Assembly (NCBI GenBank): GCA_902827055.1
Contig: CADEHD010000002.1
Span: 1-31,404, forward strand
Length of the DNA: 31,404 nt
Origin: an uncultured Chloroflexota bacterium
GTDB taxonomy: Bacteria; Chloroflexota; Dehalococcoidia; UBA2979
Direction: 5' to 3'
Shown here: piece by piece, positions 7,822 through 14,052 of the stretch
Numbering within the stretch: the first letter of the stretch is position 1
How the letters are laid out: every line of letters begins with the position of its first letter
Notes under the pieces: generated by a model
What the model saw: the letters and a program-made list of their open reading frames with translations, nothing else
The model's database searches: none
Told to the model about the DNA's origin: nothing
Position numbers and translations under genes: made by a program

Positions 7822-8235
7822 CTAGATCGGGCGGAAAACGGGGACCGGGTAGTCGCCCGAGTCCTGCTTCTCGAACTCCACTCGGACGCGCTGCCCGATG
7901 GCGATGTCCTTCGTCGGGTCGGCCACGCCGACGACGTTCGACATCATCCGGAAGCCCTCGTCGAGATCGATGTAGGCGACGGCGTAAGCGCCGAGGTCGG
8001 AGAAGGCGGGGTTCCGGTTCTGGCGCACCACGGAGTAGGTGTACACCGTGCCCTCGCCCTGGGACTGCTTCCACGCGAGGTCGAGCCCGCCGCAGTGGGT
8101 GCAAATGAGGCGGGGGTAGAACACGACGCCGCTGCAGCTGTTGCATTGCTGGTAGAGCAGCTCGCCGCGCTTGGCGCCCTCCCAGAAGGGCTGCGAGTTC
8201 GGCTCGGGGAACCGAGGCTGTGGTCGATTGGGCAT
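7822..8235 (-). CDS. DUF35 zinc-ribbon/OB-fold protein (partner of thiolase-fold enzyme)
   Basis: A 137-aa protein with an N-terminal helix (EPNSQPFWEGAKRGELLYQQ), a rubredoxin-like zinc ribbon with Cys31-x2-Cys34 and Cys45-x2-Cys48, and an OB-fold domain (GEGTVYTYSVVRQ to the end). DUF35 proteins act as partners of thiolase-superfamily enzymes: in HMG-CoA synthase/thiolase complexes of archaea they channel CoA intermediates, and in ChsH2-Ltp2 the DUF35 domain is required for retro-aldolase activity. The gene lies 41 bp after the thiolase-fold gene with GAGGAG about 8 nt before ATG. A stable 1:1 complex with that protein is the likely role. Confidence 0.88.
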   Translation of the reverse strand: MPNRPQPRFPEPNSQPFWEGAKRGELLYQQCNSCSGVVFYPRLICTHCGGLDLAWKQSQGEGTVYTYSVVRQNRNPAFSDLGAYAVAYIDLDEGFRMMSNVVGVADPTKDIAIGQRVRVEFEKQDSGDYPVPVFRPI

Positions 8236-8276
8236 GTCAGTCGCTCCTCGAAGAGTGTGGGGGCCGCGCCCGTGGG

Positions 8277-9470
8277 CTAGTCGCGGGCCAGGATGATGCT
8301 GCCGCCGGTGTGGTTGCCTCCGAGGAAGCCGCCGTTGCCGTGCGCGATCGCGAGCTGCGCGTTCGCGACCTGCGAGGTCGACTCGCCGCGCAGCTGGCGG
8401 ACGGACTCGAGCAGCAGGAACAGGCCGCGCATGCCCGGGTGGTTGCTGGAGAGGCCGCCGCCGTCGGTGTTCAGGGCCGGCTTCAGGGCGGAGTCGAACC
8501 GGAAGCGGTTGTTCTTCGCGAAGTCCTTGTAGTCGCCCTTCTTGCAGAACCCGAGGTCCTCGAGGATGGTCGCGACCGTGATCGTGAATGAGTCGTAGAT
8601 CATCGCGAGGTCGAGTTCCTCGGGACGCACCTGCGCCTCGCCGAAGGCAATCGGAGCGCTCTGCGCACCGGCCGAGACCGTGATGTCGCCGCCGTTCTCG
8701 CGGTACTTGGTCGCCTCACCCGTCCCGATGATCCACACCGGCTTCTTCTTCGCGCCGCGCGCTGCGGCGGCGCTGGCGATCACGAGCGCGCCACCGCCGT
8801 CGGAGACCATGCAGCACTCGAGGAGGTGCAGCGGATCGGCGATGACACGGGAGTCGAGGACGTCCTGGACCGTGATCTCGCCCGTCGCCATGAACTGCAG
8901 GTCCTGCATCGCGCGGACCGCCTCGGGGTTGCGAGTGGCGTGCAGCCGCGTCGAGACCGAGATCTCCGCGAGGTCCTCGGCGCGCGTGCCGTACTGGTGC
9001 ATGTGGCGGTGGGCCACCATGGCGTAGTTCGCGATGAGGGTCTGGCCGAACGGGTCCTCCATGTTGCCCTGCCAGTTCGGCGCGCCCATCCCCGTCCCGC
9101 CGCCCGTGCCAATGGGCGTGCGGTTGGAGGCAGCCACCGAGCCGTAGGAGAGGATCGCGACGTTGGCCTTGCCGGCGCGGATGTCGCGGAGCGCGTGTGC
9201 GGTCTGGAACTCGTAGGAGGAGCCACCCACCTGCGTGGTGTCGATGACGGTGGGCTTCAGGTTCAGGTAGTGGGCCATCCCGAGCCCGCCGCCACCCTCG
9301 CCCTCGTTCGTGTCGTAGATCGCGTCGACATCGGTCAGCTTCAGACCGGAGTCCTCGAGGGCCTTCGAGATCGATTCGGCCTTGATCTGCATGGCCGAGC
9401 GGCCTGGGGCCACGCGCAACGGATACTCGTGGATACCGACGATGGCAGCATCGCGGGCCTGGTTCGCCAT
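8277..9470 (-). CDS. Thiolase-fold (SCP2/Ltp-like) protein lacking both catalytic cysteines
   Basis: A 397-aa thiolase-superfamily protein resembling the lipid-transfer-protein/SCP2 thiolase branch. The position of the acyl-accepting Cys is GGSS (residues 82-85), and the C-terminal CxG motif reads HGNGGFLGG (377-385), so both cysteines are absent. The HPGMRG segment (H344) and an IYDSFT motif (291-296, Tyr292) remain. It therefore cannot be a standard acetyl-CoA acetyltransferase. Steroid aldolases of the Ltp2 type share this fold without Cys, use tyrosines (one in a similar YD context) and need a DUF35 partner, as found next door. A retro-aldol C-C lyase acting on a 3-hydroxyacyl-CoA is the best inference. 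A GGGGAG site precedes ATG 9470. Confidence 0.85.
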   Translation of the reverse strand: MANQARDAAIVGIHEYPLRVAPGRSAMQIKAESISKALEDSGLKLTDVDAIYDTNEGEGGGGLGMAHYLNLKPTVIDTTQVGGSSYEFQTAHALRDIRAGKANVAILSYGSVAASNRTPIGTGGGTGMGAPNWQGNMEDPFGQTLIANYAMVAHRHMHQYGTRAEDLAEISVSTRLHATRNPEAVRAMQDLQFMATGEITVQDVLDSRVIADPLHLLECCMVSDGGGALVIASAAAARGAKKKPVWIIGTGEATKYRENGGDITVSAGAQSAPIAFGEAQVRPEELDLAMIYDSFTITVATILEDLGFCKKGDYKDFAKNNRFRFDSALKPALNTDGGGLSSNHPGMRGLFLLLESVRQLRGESTSQVANAQLAIAHGNGGFLGGNHTGGSIILARD

Positions 9471-9555
9471 TCTCTCCCCACCTCCACCGGGGTCCGCGGC
9501 GGGCGCCGCAGCAACCTCGCGCTCGACGCCGCTTCGTGCGTCGCCTCGCTGCGCG

Positions 9556-9585
9556 TGATTACCAGATTCGAGTCAGCGGGGTCAA
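9556..9585 (-). promoter_or_regulatory. Sigma70-like promoter for the thiolase-DUF35 transcript
   Basis: On the minus strand, TTGACC (9585-9580) and TAATCA (9561-9556) are 18 nt apart. This would give a 5' UTR of about 80 nt before the thiolase ATG. It faces away from the arsR promoter, making 9471-9654 a divergent control region. Confidence 0.45.
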
Positions 9586-9619
9586 CGAGGGGAGCCTGGA
9601 CAGGCACCGACCTCGGGCG

Positions 9620-9647
9620 TTGACATGCCGCGATGCACCACTATTGT
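9620..9647 (+). promoter_or_regulatory. Promoter of the arsR operon (leaderless)
   Basis: Consensus TTGACA (9620-9625), a 16-nt spacer, TATTGT (9642-9647), then 7 nt to ATG 9655. Transcription should start at or beside the A of the start codon. The -10 box lies inside the left arm of the palindrome at 9643-9666. Confidence 0.7.
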
Positions 9648-9666
9648 TCACTACATGGTGAACAAT
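9643..9666. promoter_or_regulatory. Palindromic operator over the arsR -10 and start codon
   Basis: ATTGTTCAC (9643-9651), 6-nt spacer TACATG, GTGAACAAT (9658-9666): perfect 9-bp arms, A+T-rich against a very G+C-rich background. It covers the -10 box, the predicted transcription start and the first four codons of the ArsR-type regulator. This is the typical size and position of a self-repression site for an ArsR/SmtB dimer. Confidence 0.8.
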
Positions 9667-10002
9667 CGCGGTGTCAGCCACACGCTGGATCGAGCCTTTG
9701 CCGTCCTGTCACACCCCGCACGCCGAACGATGCTGGAACGACTCGCGCGAGGCCCGGGCACGGTGGGCGAGATATCGCGCGGGCTCGCCCTCTCGAAGCC
9801 GGCCGTGACGAAGCACGTGCAGCTACTCGAGGAGGCCGGCGTGATCCGGCGAACCGTGGAAGGGCGGACGCATCGCCTCGAGTTGCGCGCCGACGAGCTC
9901 GCCGAAGCGTCGCGCTGGCTGGAGCGGCAGCGCGGACTCTGGCAGCGGAAGTTCGCGACGATCGAGGCCCACCTGGCGAGGCAGCACGATGCCCGGGACT
10001 GA
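9655..10002 (+). CDS. ArsR-family winged-helix repressor
   Basis: A 115-aa ArsR/SmtB-type regulator: FAVLSHPARRTMLERLARG (15-33), helix-turn-helix TVGEISRGLALSKPAVTKHVQLLEEAGVI spread over residues 36-64, and the wing RRTVEGRTHRLEL. No metal-binding Cys set is present, so it belongs to the metal-independent group usually paired with SRPBCC proteins. The start is set at ATG 9655, since the in-frame ATG at 9625 lies within the -35 box and would need a transcript beginning earlier. The gene overlaps the SRPBCC gene by 14 nt and is probably self-repressed through the palindrome at its own start. Confidence 0.9.
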   Translation: MVNNRGVSHTLDRAFAVLSHPARRTMLERLARGPGTVGEISRGLALSKPAVTKHVQLLEEAGVIRRTVEGRTHRLELRADELAEASRWLERQRGLWQRKFATIEAHLARQHDARD

Positions 10003-10510
10003 CCTCGGGCGCCCCGGCAGCAATGACGCCGCCCGCGGCGTGTTACGACTCGAGCATCGCTTCGACGCGCCTCCCGAGGCCGTGTTCGATGCGTGGCTCG
10101 ACCCGCGCGTTCTCCGCGAGTGGTGGGGGGTGGGAGACGACTGGCGTGCCGGTGTCGTCGACATCGATCCGCGACCGGGCGGCCGATACCGACTCTCGAT
10201 GGTGGACCACTCGGAAGACGGGGGCGGCAATGAGCACACCGTTGGTGGTCGATACCTCGAAGTGGAGCGGCCTCGGCGCCTCGTATTCACGTGGGCCTGG
10301 GAGGCCGACGGTCCGGACGGCGCGGGGCATGAGGAGACGCTCGTGCGGGTGGAGTTCGAGCCGAGTGAGGCGGGAACCCGCCTCACGTTGACGCACGAAC
10401 GGCTGCCGAACGCGGTCTCTCGCGAGATGCACGTCGTGGGGTGGCAGGCCTCGCTGGCCCGCCTGGCGAACGCGGTCCGGCCCCCTGGGCCGAGGAATGG
10501 AGCTTCGTGA
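9989..10510 (+). CDS. SRPBCC (AHSA1/START-like) domain protein
   Basis: A 173-aa helix-grip protein: VLRLEHRFDAPPEAVFDAWL, WWGVGDDWRAGVVDIDPRPG, GGRYLEVERPRRLVFTWAW and the C-terminal helix VVGWQASLARLANAV are hallmarks of the AHSA1/CalC-like SRPBCC family. These proteins bind a hydrophobic ligand in a deep cavity. The gene overlaps arsR by 14 nt, a very common ArsR-SRPBCC pairing in which the ligand binder is co-expressed with its repressor. The ligand is unknown. Confidence 0.9.
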   Translation: MPGTDLGRPGSNDAARGVLRLEHRFDAPPEAVFDAWLDPRVLREWWGVGDDWRAGVVDIDPRPGGRYRLSMVDHSEDGGGNEHTVGGRYLEVERPRRLVFTWAWEADGPDGAGHEETLVRVEFEPSEAGTRLTLTHERLPNAVSREMHVVGWQASLARLANAVRPPGPRNGAS

Positions 10511-10701
10511 TGGCATTCGAAATTACGTGTGTGTGCGGCGAGCAGGTTCGGGTGGAGGGGGCAGACTTCGAGGCCGCCATCGCCCCCATGGTCGAGGCGA
10601 TGGACCGACACGTAGCCGCGGCTCCCCACCCGCAGGTCCCGGCGAACCTGCCGCTGGAGCAGCGGCAGGGGATGGTGCGGCAGGCAATGACGCCGCGCTG
10701 A
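10510..10701 (+). CDS. Small 63-aa protein of the arsR operon
   Basis: ATG 10510 overlaps the SRPBCC stop by one base (TGATG). The product is acidic, starts MAFEITCVCGEQVRVEGADF with a CxC pair (Cys7, Cys9), and then reads as one or two helices with a His-rich centre. The tail LEQRQGMVRQAMTPR looks amphipathic. The opening resembles short DUF1059-like proteins only loosely and I assign no family. Overlapping start and stop indicate coupled translation as the third gene of the operon. Confidence 0.6.
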   Translation: MAFEITCVCGEQVRVEGADFEAAIAPMVEAMDRHVAAAPHPQVPANLPLEQRQGMVRQAMTPR

Positions 10702-10710
10702 CCTCGCGCT

Positions 10711-10725
10711 CACCGCGTGGCGGTG
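10711..10725 (+). terminator. Weak hairpin after the arsR operon
   Basis: CACCGC-GTG-GCGGTG forms a 6-bp stem 9 nt past the stop of the third gene, with no U-run directly after it. Possible T-less terminator; weak. Confidence 0.25.
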
Positions 10726-10740
10726 GCGCAGGGTGCTCAT

Positions 10741-10769
10741 TTGCGGGATCGGAGGCCGAGCGCTAGCGT
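10741..10769 (+). promoter_or_regulatory. Promoter for a leaderless metallophosphoesterase mRNA
   Basis: TTGCGG (10741-10746), 17-nt spacer, TAGCGT (10764-10769), then 7 nt to ATG 10777. No Shine-Dalgarno lies in the intervening TCGCCCA. Confidence 0.6.
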
Positions 10770-10776
10770 TCGCCCA

Positions 10777-11397
10777 ATGCGAATCGGCCTCCTCAGCGAC
10801 ACTCACCTTCCATCGCTCATGCGCTCACTCGACGAACTGGGGCCCCAGCTCGCTGAGTTCCTGCGCAGCGTCGACCTCATCCTGCACTCCGGGGACGTGG
10901 TTACCCCCTCGATCCTCGACTGGTGCGAGCAGTTCGCGCCCCTGATGGCGGCACGCGGCAACCATGACGCGTTCGACGACCCGCGCATCGAGAAGATCCA
11001 GGTGGTGGACATCGAGGGCTACCGCATCGTCACGACGCACGACCTGCGCCCGGAGGACCGCCCGATCGAGATGATCGTGGAGCGCGACTTCAAGGGGTTG
11101 AATCCGGACATCGTGATCGGCGGGGACACCCACGTCGACCGCCTCGAGTACCGCGACGGCACGATCCTGATGAACTCGGGCAGCCCGAACATCCCCCACC
11201 ACAAGGAGACGCGGCTCGGCACCGTCGGTCTGCTGGAGGTCACGCGGGACCGCGTGCACGCCGAGATCATTCTCCTGGGGCACACAGCGGGCTCGCCGAA
11301 CCCGGGCACGCCTCGCCACATGGAGTTGCACGAGCGGCGGCTGATCGCGGCGACCCTCAATGGGGATCCGCTCGGCATCCCCGACCCGGTCGACTAG
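10777..11397 (+). CDS. YfcE/MJ0936-type metallophosphoesterase
   Basis: A 206-aa calcineurin-like phosphoesterase with the short-family motifs in order: D8-T-H10, G39-D40, GNHD (61-64), His88 and a final GDTH (116-119). YfcE-like enzymes hydrolyse phosphodiesters with two metal ions. The usual terminal motif is GHTH; here its first His is Asp117, a conservative ligand change also plausible for metal binding. The family's NPGS segment appears as MNSGSPNIP. The start at ATG 10777 is chosen because the upstream extension is non-homologous and the ATG sits 7 nt after a -10 box. Confidence 0.88.
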   Translation: MRIGLLSDTHLPSLMRSLDELGPQLAEFLRSVDLILHSGDVVTPSILDWCEQFAPLMAARGNHDAFDDPRIEKIQVVDIEGYRIVTTHDLRPEDRPIEMIVERDFKGLNPDIVIGGDTHVDRLEYRDGTILMNSGSPNIPHHKETRLGTVGLLEVTRDRVHAEIILLGHTAGSPNPGTPRHMELHERRLIAATLNGDPLGIPDPVD

Positions 11398-11426
11398 CGG
11401 CGCAACGCCCGGCGCTCCCCCCTCGG

Positions 11427-11759
11427 CTACGAGACCTCTTCGATCTGCGCGGACATCGACCCCTTCGACGTCGGAATCCGGGGGTCGGCGCCGTAGCCGT
11501 GGACGCCCGCCTGGTGGCGAGTCACGGTCTCGAGGTCGGCGGTCTCGAGGATCGCCCGGCCCGTCGTGTCCACCATCGAGGCGAGCGCGTAGGACTTCTC
11601 CGGGCCGTAGCCAAAGACCCGCGCCAGCATCTCGATGACGTACGCGTAGGTGTGCTGGTCGTCGTCGAGGAGCACGAGGTGGTAGCGACGGGAGCGCTCG
11701 GCCGACGCCTCGTCGGCAGGCACGAGGCGCGGGTCTGCCGTCCGAGGTGCAGTCGTCAT
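11427..11759 (-). CDS. clpS: ClpS-like adaptor (DDDQHTYAYV variant)
   Basis: A 110-aa protein with the ClpS core YHLVLLDDDQHTYAYVIEML (26-45) in which the canonical NDdyTpmefV is replaced by DDDQHTYAYV, a form I associate with planctomycete/Chloroflexota ClpS-like proteins. ClpS delivers N-degron substrates to ClpA/ClpC-ClpP. The region after residue 60 (MVDTTGRAILETADLETVTR) corresponds to the ClpS MVHxxG segment with the His changed to Asp. GGAGG lies 4 nt before ATG 11759. It is divergent from the flavoprotein gene. The altered residues mean its substrate preference may differ. Confidence 0.8.
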   Translation of the reverse strand: MTTAPRTADPRLVPADEASAERSRRYHLVLLDDDQHTYAYVIEMLARVFGYGPEKSYALASMVDTTGRAILETADLETVTRHQAGVHGYGADPRIPTSKGSMSAQIEEVS

Positions 11760-11800
11760 CTCACCTCCGCGCTCGCGAGGTCCCGAGACCGCGTTGCCGC

Positions 11801-11806
11801 TAGGAT
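11801..11806 (+). promoter_or_regulatory. -10 box (TAGGAT) before the 16-codon ORF
   Basis: TAGGAT followed by 7 nt (GCCACAC) and ATG 11814. There is no clear -35. The spacing matches the other leaderless starts in this window. Confidence 0.5.
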
Positions 11807-11813
11807 GCCACAC

Positions 11814-11864
11814 ATGGCTCGTGACTCCGACCCCGCCGCCAGACGCGCTCCGGAGGCGGCGTGA
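11814..11864 (+). CDS. Possible leaderless 16-aa upstream ORF overlapping the flavoprotein gene
   Basis: ATG 11814 opens MARDSDPAARRAPEAA and stops with TGA at 11862-11864. This overlaps the GTG start of the next gene by 4 nt (GTGA), in a different frame. GGAGG for the downstream gene lies within it. If the mRNA starts at 11814, ribosomes loading directly on the ATG would end beside the GTG, giving translational coupling. It may be only a 5' UTR by chance containing an ORF. Confidence 0.4.
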   Translation: MARDSDPAARRAPEAA

Positions 11865-13021
11865 CAGCCGCAACCGAGCCGCGAGATGTCGATGTCGCGA
11901 TCATCGGCGCGGGCGTCGTCGGACTGGCGGTGGCGGCGCGACTGGCGTCCCGTAGCACCGTGGCCGTTGTCGAGCGCCACCCCGCCATCGCGCGCGAAAC
12001 ATCCTCGCACAACAGCCAGGTCATCCACGCCGGAATCTACTACCCCACCGGCTCCCTGAAGCACGTGCTGTGCATCGAGGGCAGGCGCCTGCTGTACGAC
12101 TGGTGCGCGGCGCGCGGCGTGCCGGTGCGCCGGTCCGGGAAGCTCATCGTCGCCACGCACCCCTCGGAGCTCGACGGGCTCGAGGGCGTGTGGGCGCAAG
12201 CCGCGCGCAACGGCGTCGAGGGCATGTCGCGACTCACCGAGGCGGCGGCGCGAACCCTCGAGCCCGCCGTTCCGGCCGTCGCCGCGCTGTTGTCGGAGGC
12301 GACGGGCGTCGTCGACGTGTACGCGCTCGCGCGCTCGTACGAGGCGGAGGCGCGCGCGCACGGCGTCCTGCTCGCGCTGGCCCACGACGCGACCTCGGCC
12401 ACGCGGGACGCCGCCGGCTTCACACTCGAGCTGACCGATCCCGAGGGCCAGCCGACGCGGCTGCGCGCCGCCGCGATCGTGAACGCCGCGGGGCACGGCG
12501 CGCCCGCGCTGGCGGAGACGCTTGGCTACGCCCTCGACGGCGCCGAGGGCGTCCCGCCACTCCGGCAGCGCCCCAATCGAGGGCGCTACTACGACCTGTC
12601 TCCGGAGGCGGCGCGCGCCGTCTCGCGGCACGTGTACCCCGTCCCCCACGGCACGGGCGACATGCCCGAGTACATGCGCACCGCGGGCGGGCTGGGGGTG
12701 CACCTCACGGTGGACCTCGATGGCGGCGTCCACCTCGGGCCGGACACGGAGTGGCTCGACGAGGCGGCAACCCTCGACTACCGCAACGACGACACCCGAC
12801 GCGCGGCATTCCTCGCGGCCGGGCAGCGGCTGCTGCCCTTCCTCACGGACGCCGACATCGCTCCGGGGCAGGTGGGGTACCGGCCGAAGCTCGGCGCGGG
12901 ACAGGCGGACGCGGACTTCGTGATCTGGGCGGACAGAGGCTACGTGCACCTGGGTGGCATCGAGTCGCCGGGGCTGACCGCGTCGCTCGCGATCGCCGAT
13001 CGCGTCGCCGCGCTGCTCTGA
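11861..13021 (+). CDS. FAD-dependent L-2-hydroxyglutarate oxidase-like (LhgO family) protein
   Basis: A 386-aa DAO-fold flavoprotein. The dinucleotide motif DVAIIGAGVVGLAVAARL (11-28) opens the protein, followed by the family-typical ETSSHNSQVIHAGIYYPTGS and later VNAAGHGAPALAE, with a C-terminal HLGGIESPGLTASLAIADRV that closes the FAD site. This pattern is that of L-2-hydroxyglutarate dehydrogenase/oxidase (LhgO, L2HGDH), which returns L-2-hydroxyglutarate to 2-oxoglutarate. The GTG start has GGAGG at 4-nt spacing inside the overlapping short ORF. Substrate is inferred from family only. Confidence 0.87.
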   Translation: MTAATEPRDVDVAIIGAGVVGLAVAARLASRSTVAVVERHPAIARETSSHNSQVIHAGIYYPTGSLKHVLCIEGRRLLYDWCAARGVPVRRSGKLIVATHPSELDGLEGVWAQAARNGVEGMSRLTEAAARTLEPAVPAVAALLSEATGVVDVYALARSYEAEARAHGVLLALAHDATSATRDAAGFTLELTDPEGQPTRLRAAAIVNAAGHGAPALAETLGYALDGAEGVPPLRQRPNRGRYYDLSPEAARAVSRHVYPVPHGTGDMPEYMRTAGGLGVHLTVDLDGGVHLGPDTEWLDEAATLDYRNDDTRRAAFLAAGQRLLPFLTDADIAPGQVGYRPKLGAGQADADFVIWADRGYVHLGGIESPGLTASLAIADRVAALL

Positions 13022-13051
13022 GGCGGCGCTGTGCTTCGAGGGGCACCGTGC

Positions 13052-13080
13052 TTGTGGAGAGCCGGGCGGCCACCTAGGCT
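13052..13080 (+). promoter_or_regulatory. Promoter for the 37-aa membrane peptide
   Basis: TTGTGG (13052-13057), 17-nt spacer, TAGGCT (13075-13080), then 6 nt to ATG 13087: the leaderless layout again. Confidence 0.55.
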
Positions 13081-13086
13081 CGAGGC

Positions 13087-13200
13087 ATGAACCTCCTCGA
13101 GGACCCGGGGCGCTTCTACTGGAAGTGGATCGTCGTCGCCGTGGTGCTGCTCGTCGTGTACGGGATCGAGCGCACGATCCGCCTCGGGTCGCCGTTCTAG
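13087..13200 (+). CDS. 37-aa single-pass membrane peptide
   Basis: ATG 13087 to TAG 13198-13200 encodes MNLLEDPGRFYWKWIVVAVV followed by LLVVYGIERTIRLGSPF. A short acidic/amphipathic head is followed by one clear transmembrane helix (about 13-27) and a basic tail. The gene has its own -35/-10 pair at correct spacing and begins 6 nt after the -10 box. It runs tail-to-tail into the response-regulator gene, with the two stop codons overlapping by 2 nt (CTAG). Function unknown; position next to regulators may be incidental. The promoter plus clean membrane profile support it as a real small gene. Confidence 0.65.
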   Translation: MNLLEDPGRFYWKWIVVAVVLLVVYGIERTIRLGSPF

Positions 13201-13970
13201 CCGGCGCGCCGCAGCGGCTCGATGGCGTGCTCGGGCTCCTCGACGGCCGGCGCCGCAGGCTCGGCGGCTTCGACGGGTGGCAGCATCGCGAGCCGGTACC
13301 CGGTGCCCCACTCGTTGATGAGGTAGTGCGGGACGGCGGGCTGGTCTTCCAGCTTTCGCCGCAGATATCCGACGTAGATCCTCAGGTAGTGCGTGTCATC
13401 GACGAACTCGTCGCCCCAGACGGTGCTGAGCAGCACCCGGTGCGGCACGACCTTGCCGATACGCAGCGCCAGCGCCTCCAGGAGGCGGTACTCCGTCGGC
13501 GTGAGCGGGATCTCCGCAGCGCCCTTCGTGACGAGACGAGCTTCGCGGTCGATCGTGAGCAGGCCCGTGCGGATCTGCAGTTGCTCGTCGTGGACGCGGC
13601 CGCTGCGCGCCGCCCGGCGTACCGAGGCGCGCACGCGCGCCACCACCTCGTCGGGGGTGTACGGCTGAGGTACGAAGTCGTCGGCACCGGCGTCGAGCAT
13701 GCGCACAGCGTCGCTGTCCTCGGCCGAGTTCGCGAGCACGAGGATGGCGACGTCGTCGGAAACCGCGCGGAGCACTCGAGTCAGCTCGTAGGTGTCCATC
13801 CCGGTCTGCCCGGCGTCGAGCACCACGGCATCGGGTCGCAGCGCGTAGACCCGCCGCAGCGCGTCGAGGCCGCCCGCCCCCTCCTCGGCCGTGAACCCAT
13901 GCGCCTGGAGCTGACGCGCTAGCGCCCGCCGATTGCGATCGTCCTCGGAAACTACGACGACAACAGGCAT
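13197..13970 (-). CDS. OmpR/PhoB-type response regulator with atypical receiver
   Basis: A 257-aa regulator. The receiver (1 to about 120) keeps the acidic pocket E9-D10-D11 and a phosphoacceptor D52 (AVVLDAG). The conserved Thr/Ser position reads LVLAN and the usual KP is PQP (FVPQPYTPDE), so the switch residues Thr and Lys appear lost. A winged-helix domain (about 145-230) has LTPTEYRLLEALALRIGKVV and DDTHYLRIYVGYLRRKLED and contacts DNA. An Ala/Glu/Pro-rich tail follows. ATG 13970 is preferred; GTG 13982 is possible. No histidine kinase is adjacent. It lies 82 nt downstream of a second, more degenerate regulator gene. Confidence 0.87.
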   Translation of the reverse strand: MPVVVVVSEDDRNRRALARQLQAHGFTAEEGAGGLDALRRVYALRPDAVVLDAGQTGMDTYELTRVLRAVSDDVAILVLANSAEDSDAVRMLDAGADDFVPQPYTPDEVVARVRASVRRAARSGRVHDEQLQIRTGLLTIDREARLVTKGAAEIPLTPTEYRLLEALALRIGKVVPHRVLLSTVWGDEFVDDTHYLRIYVGYLRRKLEDQPAVPHYLINEWGTGYRLAMLPPVEAAEPAAPAVEEPEHAIEPLRRAG

Positions 13971-14052
13971 TTCGCACCCCACGCCCGCGGCAGAATCCGC
14001 TGGCCAGCCACTTCCTGCTACGCCTTATGCGCTTTTATGACTATCGGCAGGG

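Noticed and set aside
6193..8280. A 695-codon plus-strand open frame
   Set aside because: Antisense shadow of the acyl-CoA ligase and DUF35 genes, with no recognisable domain.
9625..9654. ATG 9625 as the arsR start
   Set aside because: It overlaps the TTGACA -35 box and adds ten non-conserved residues; ATG 9655 fits both promoter spacing and family length.
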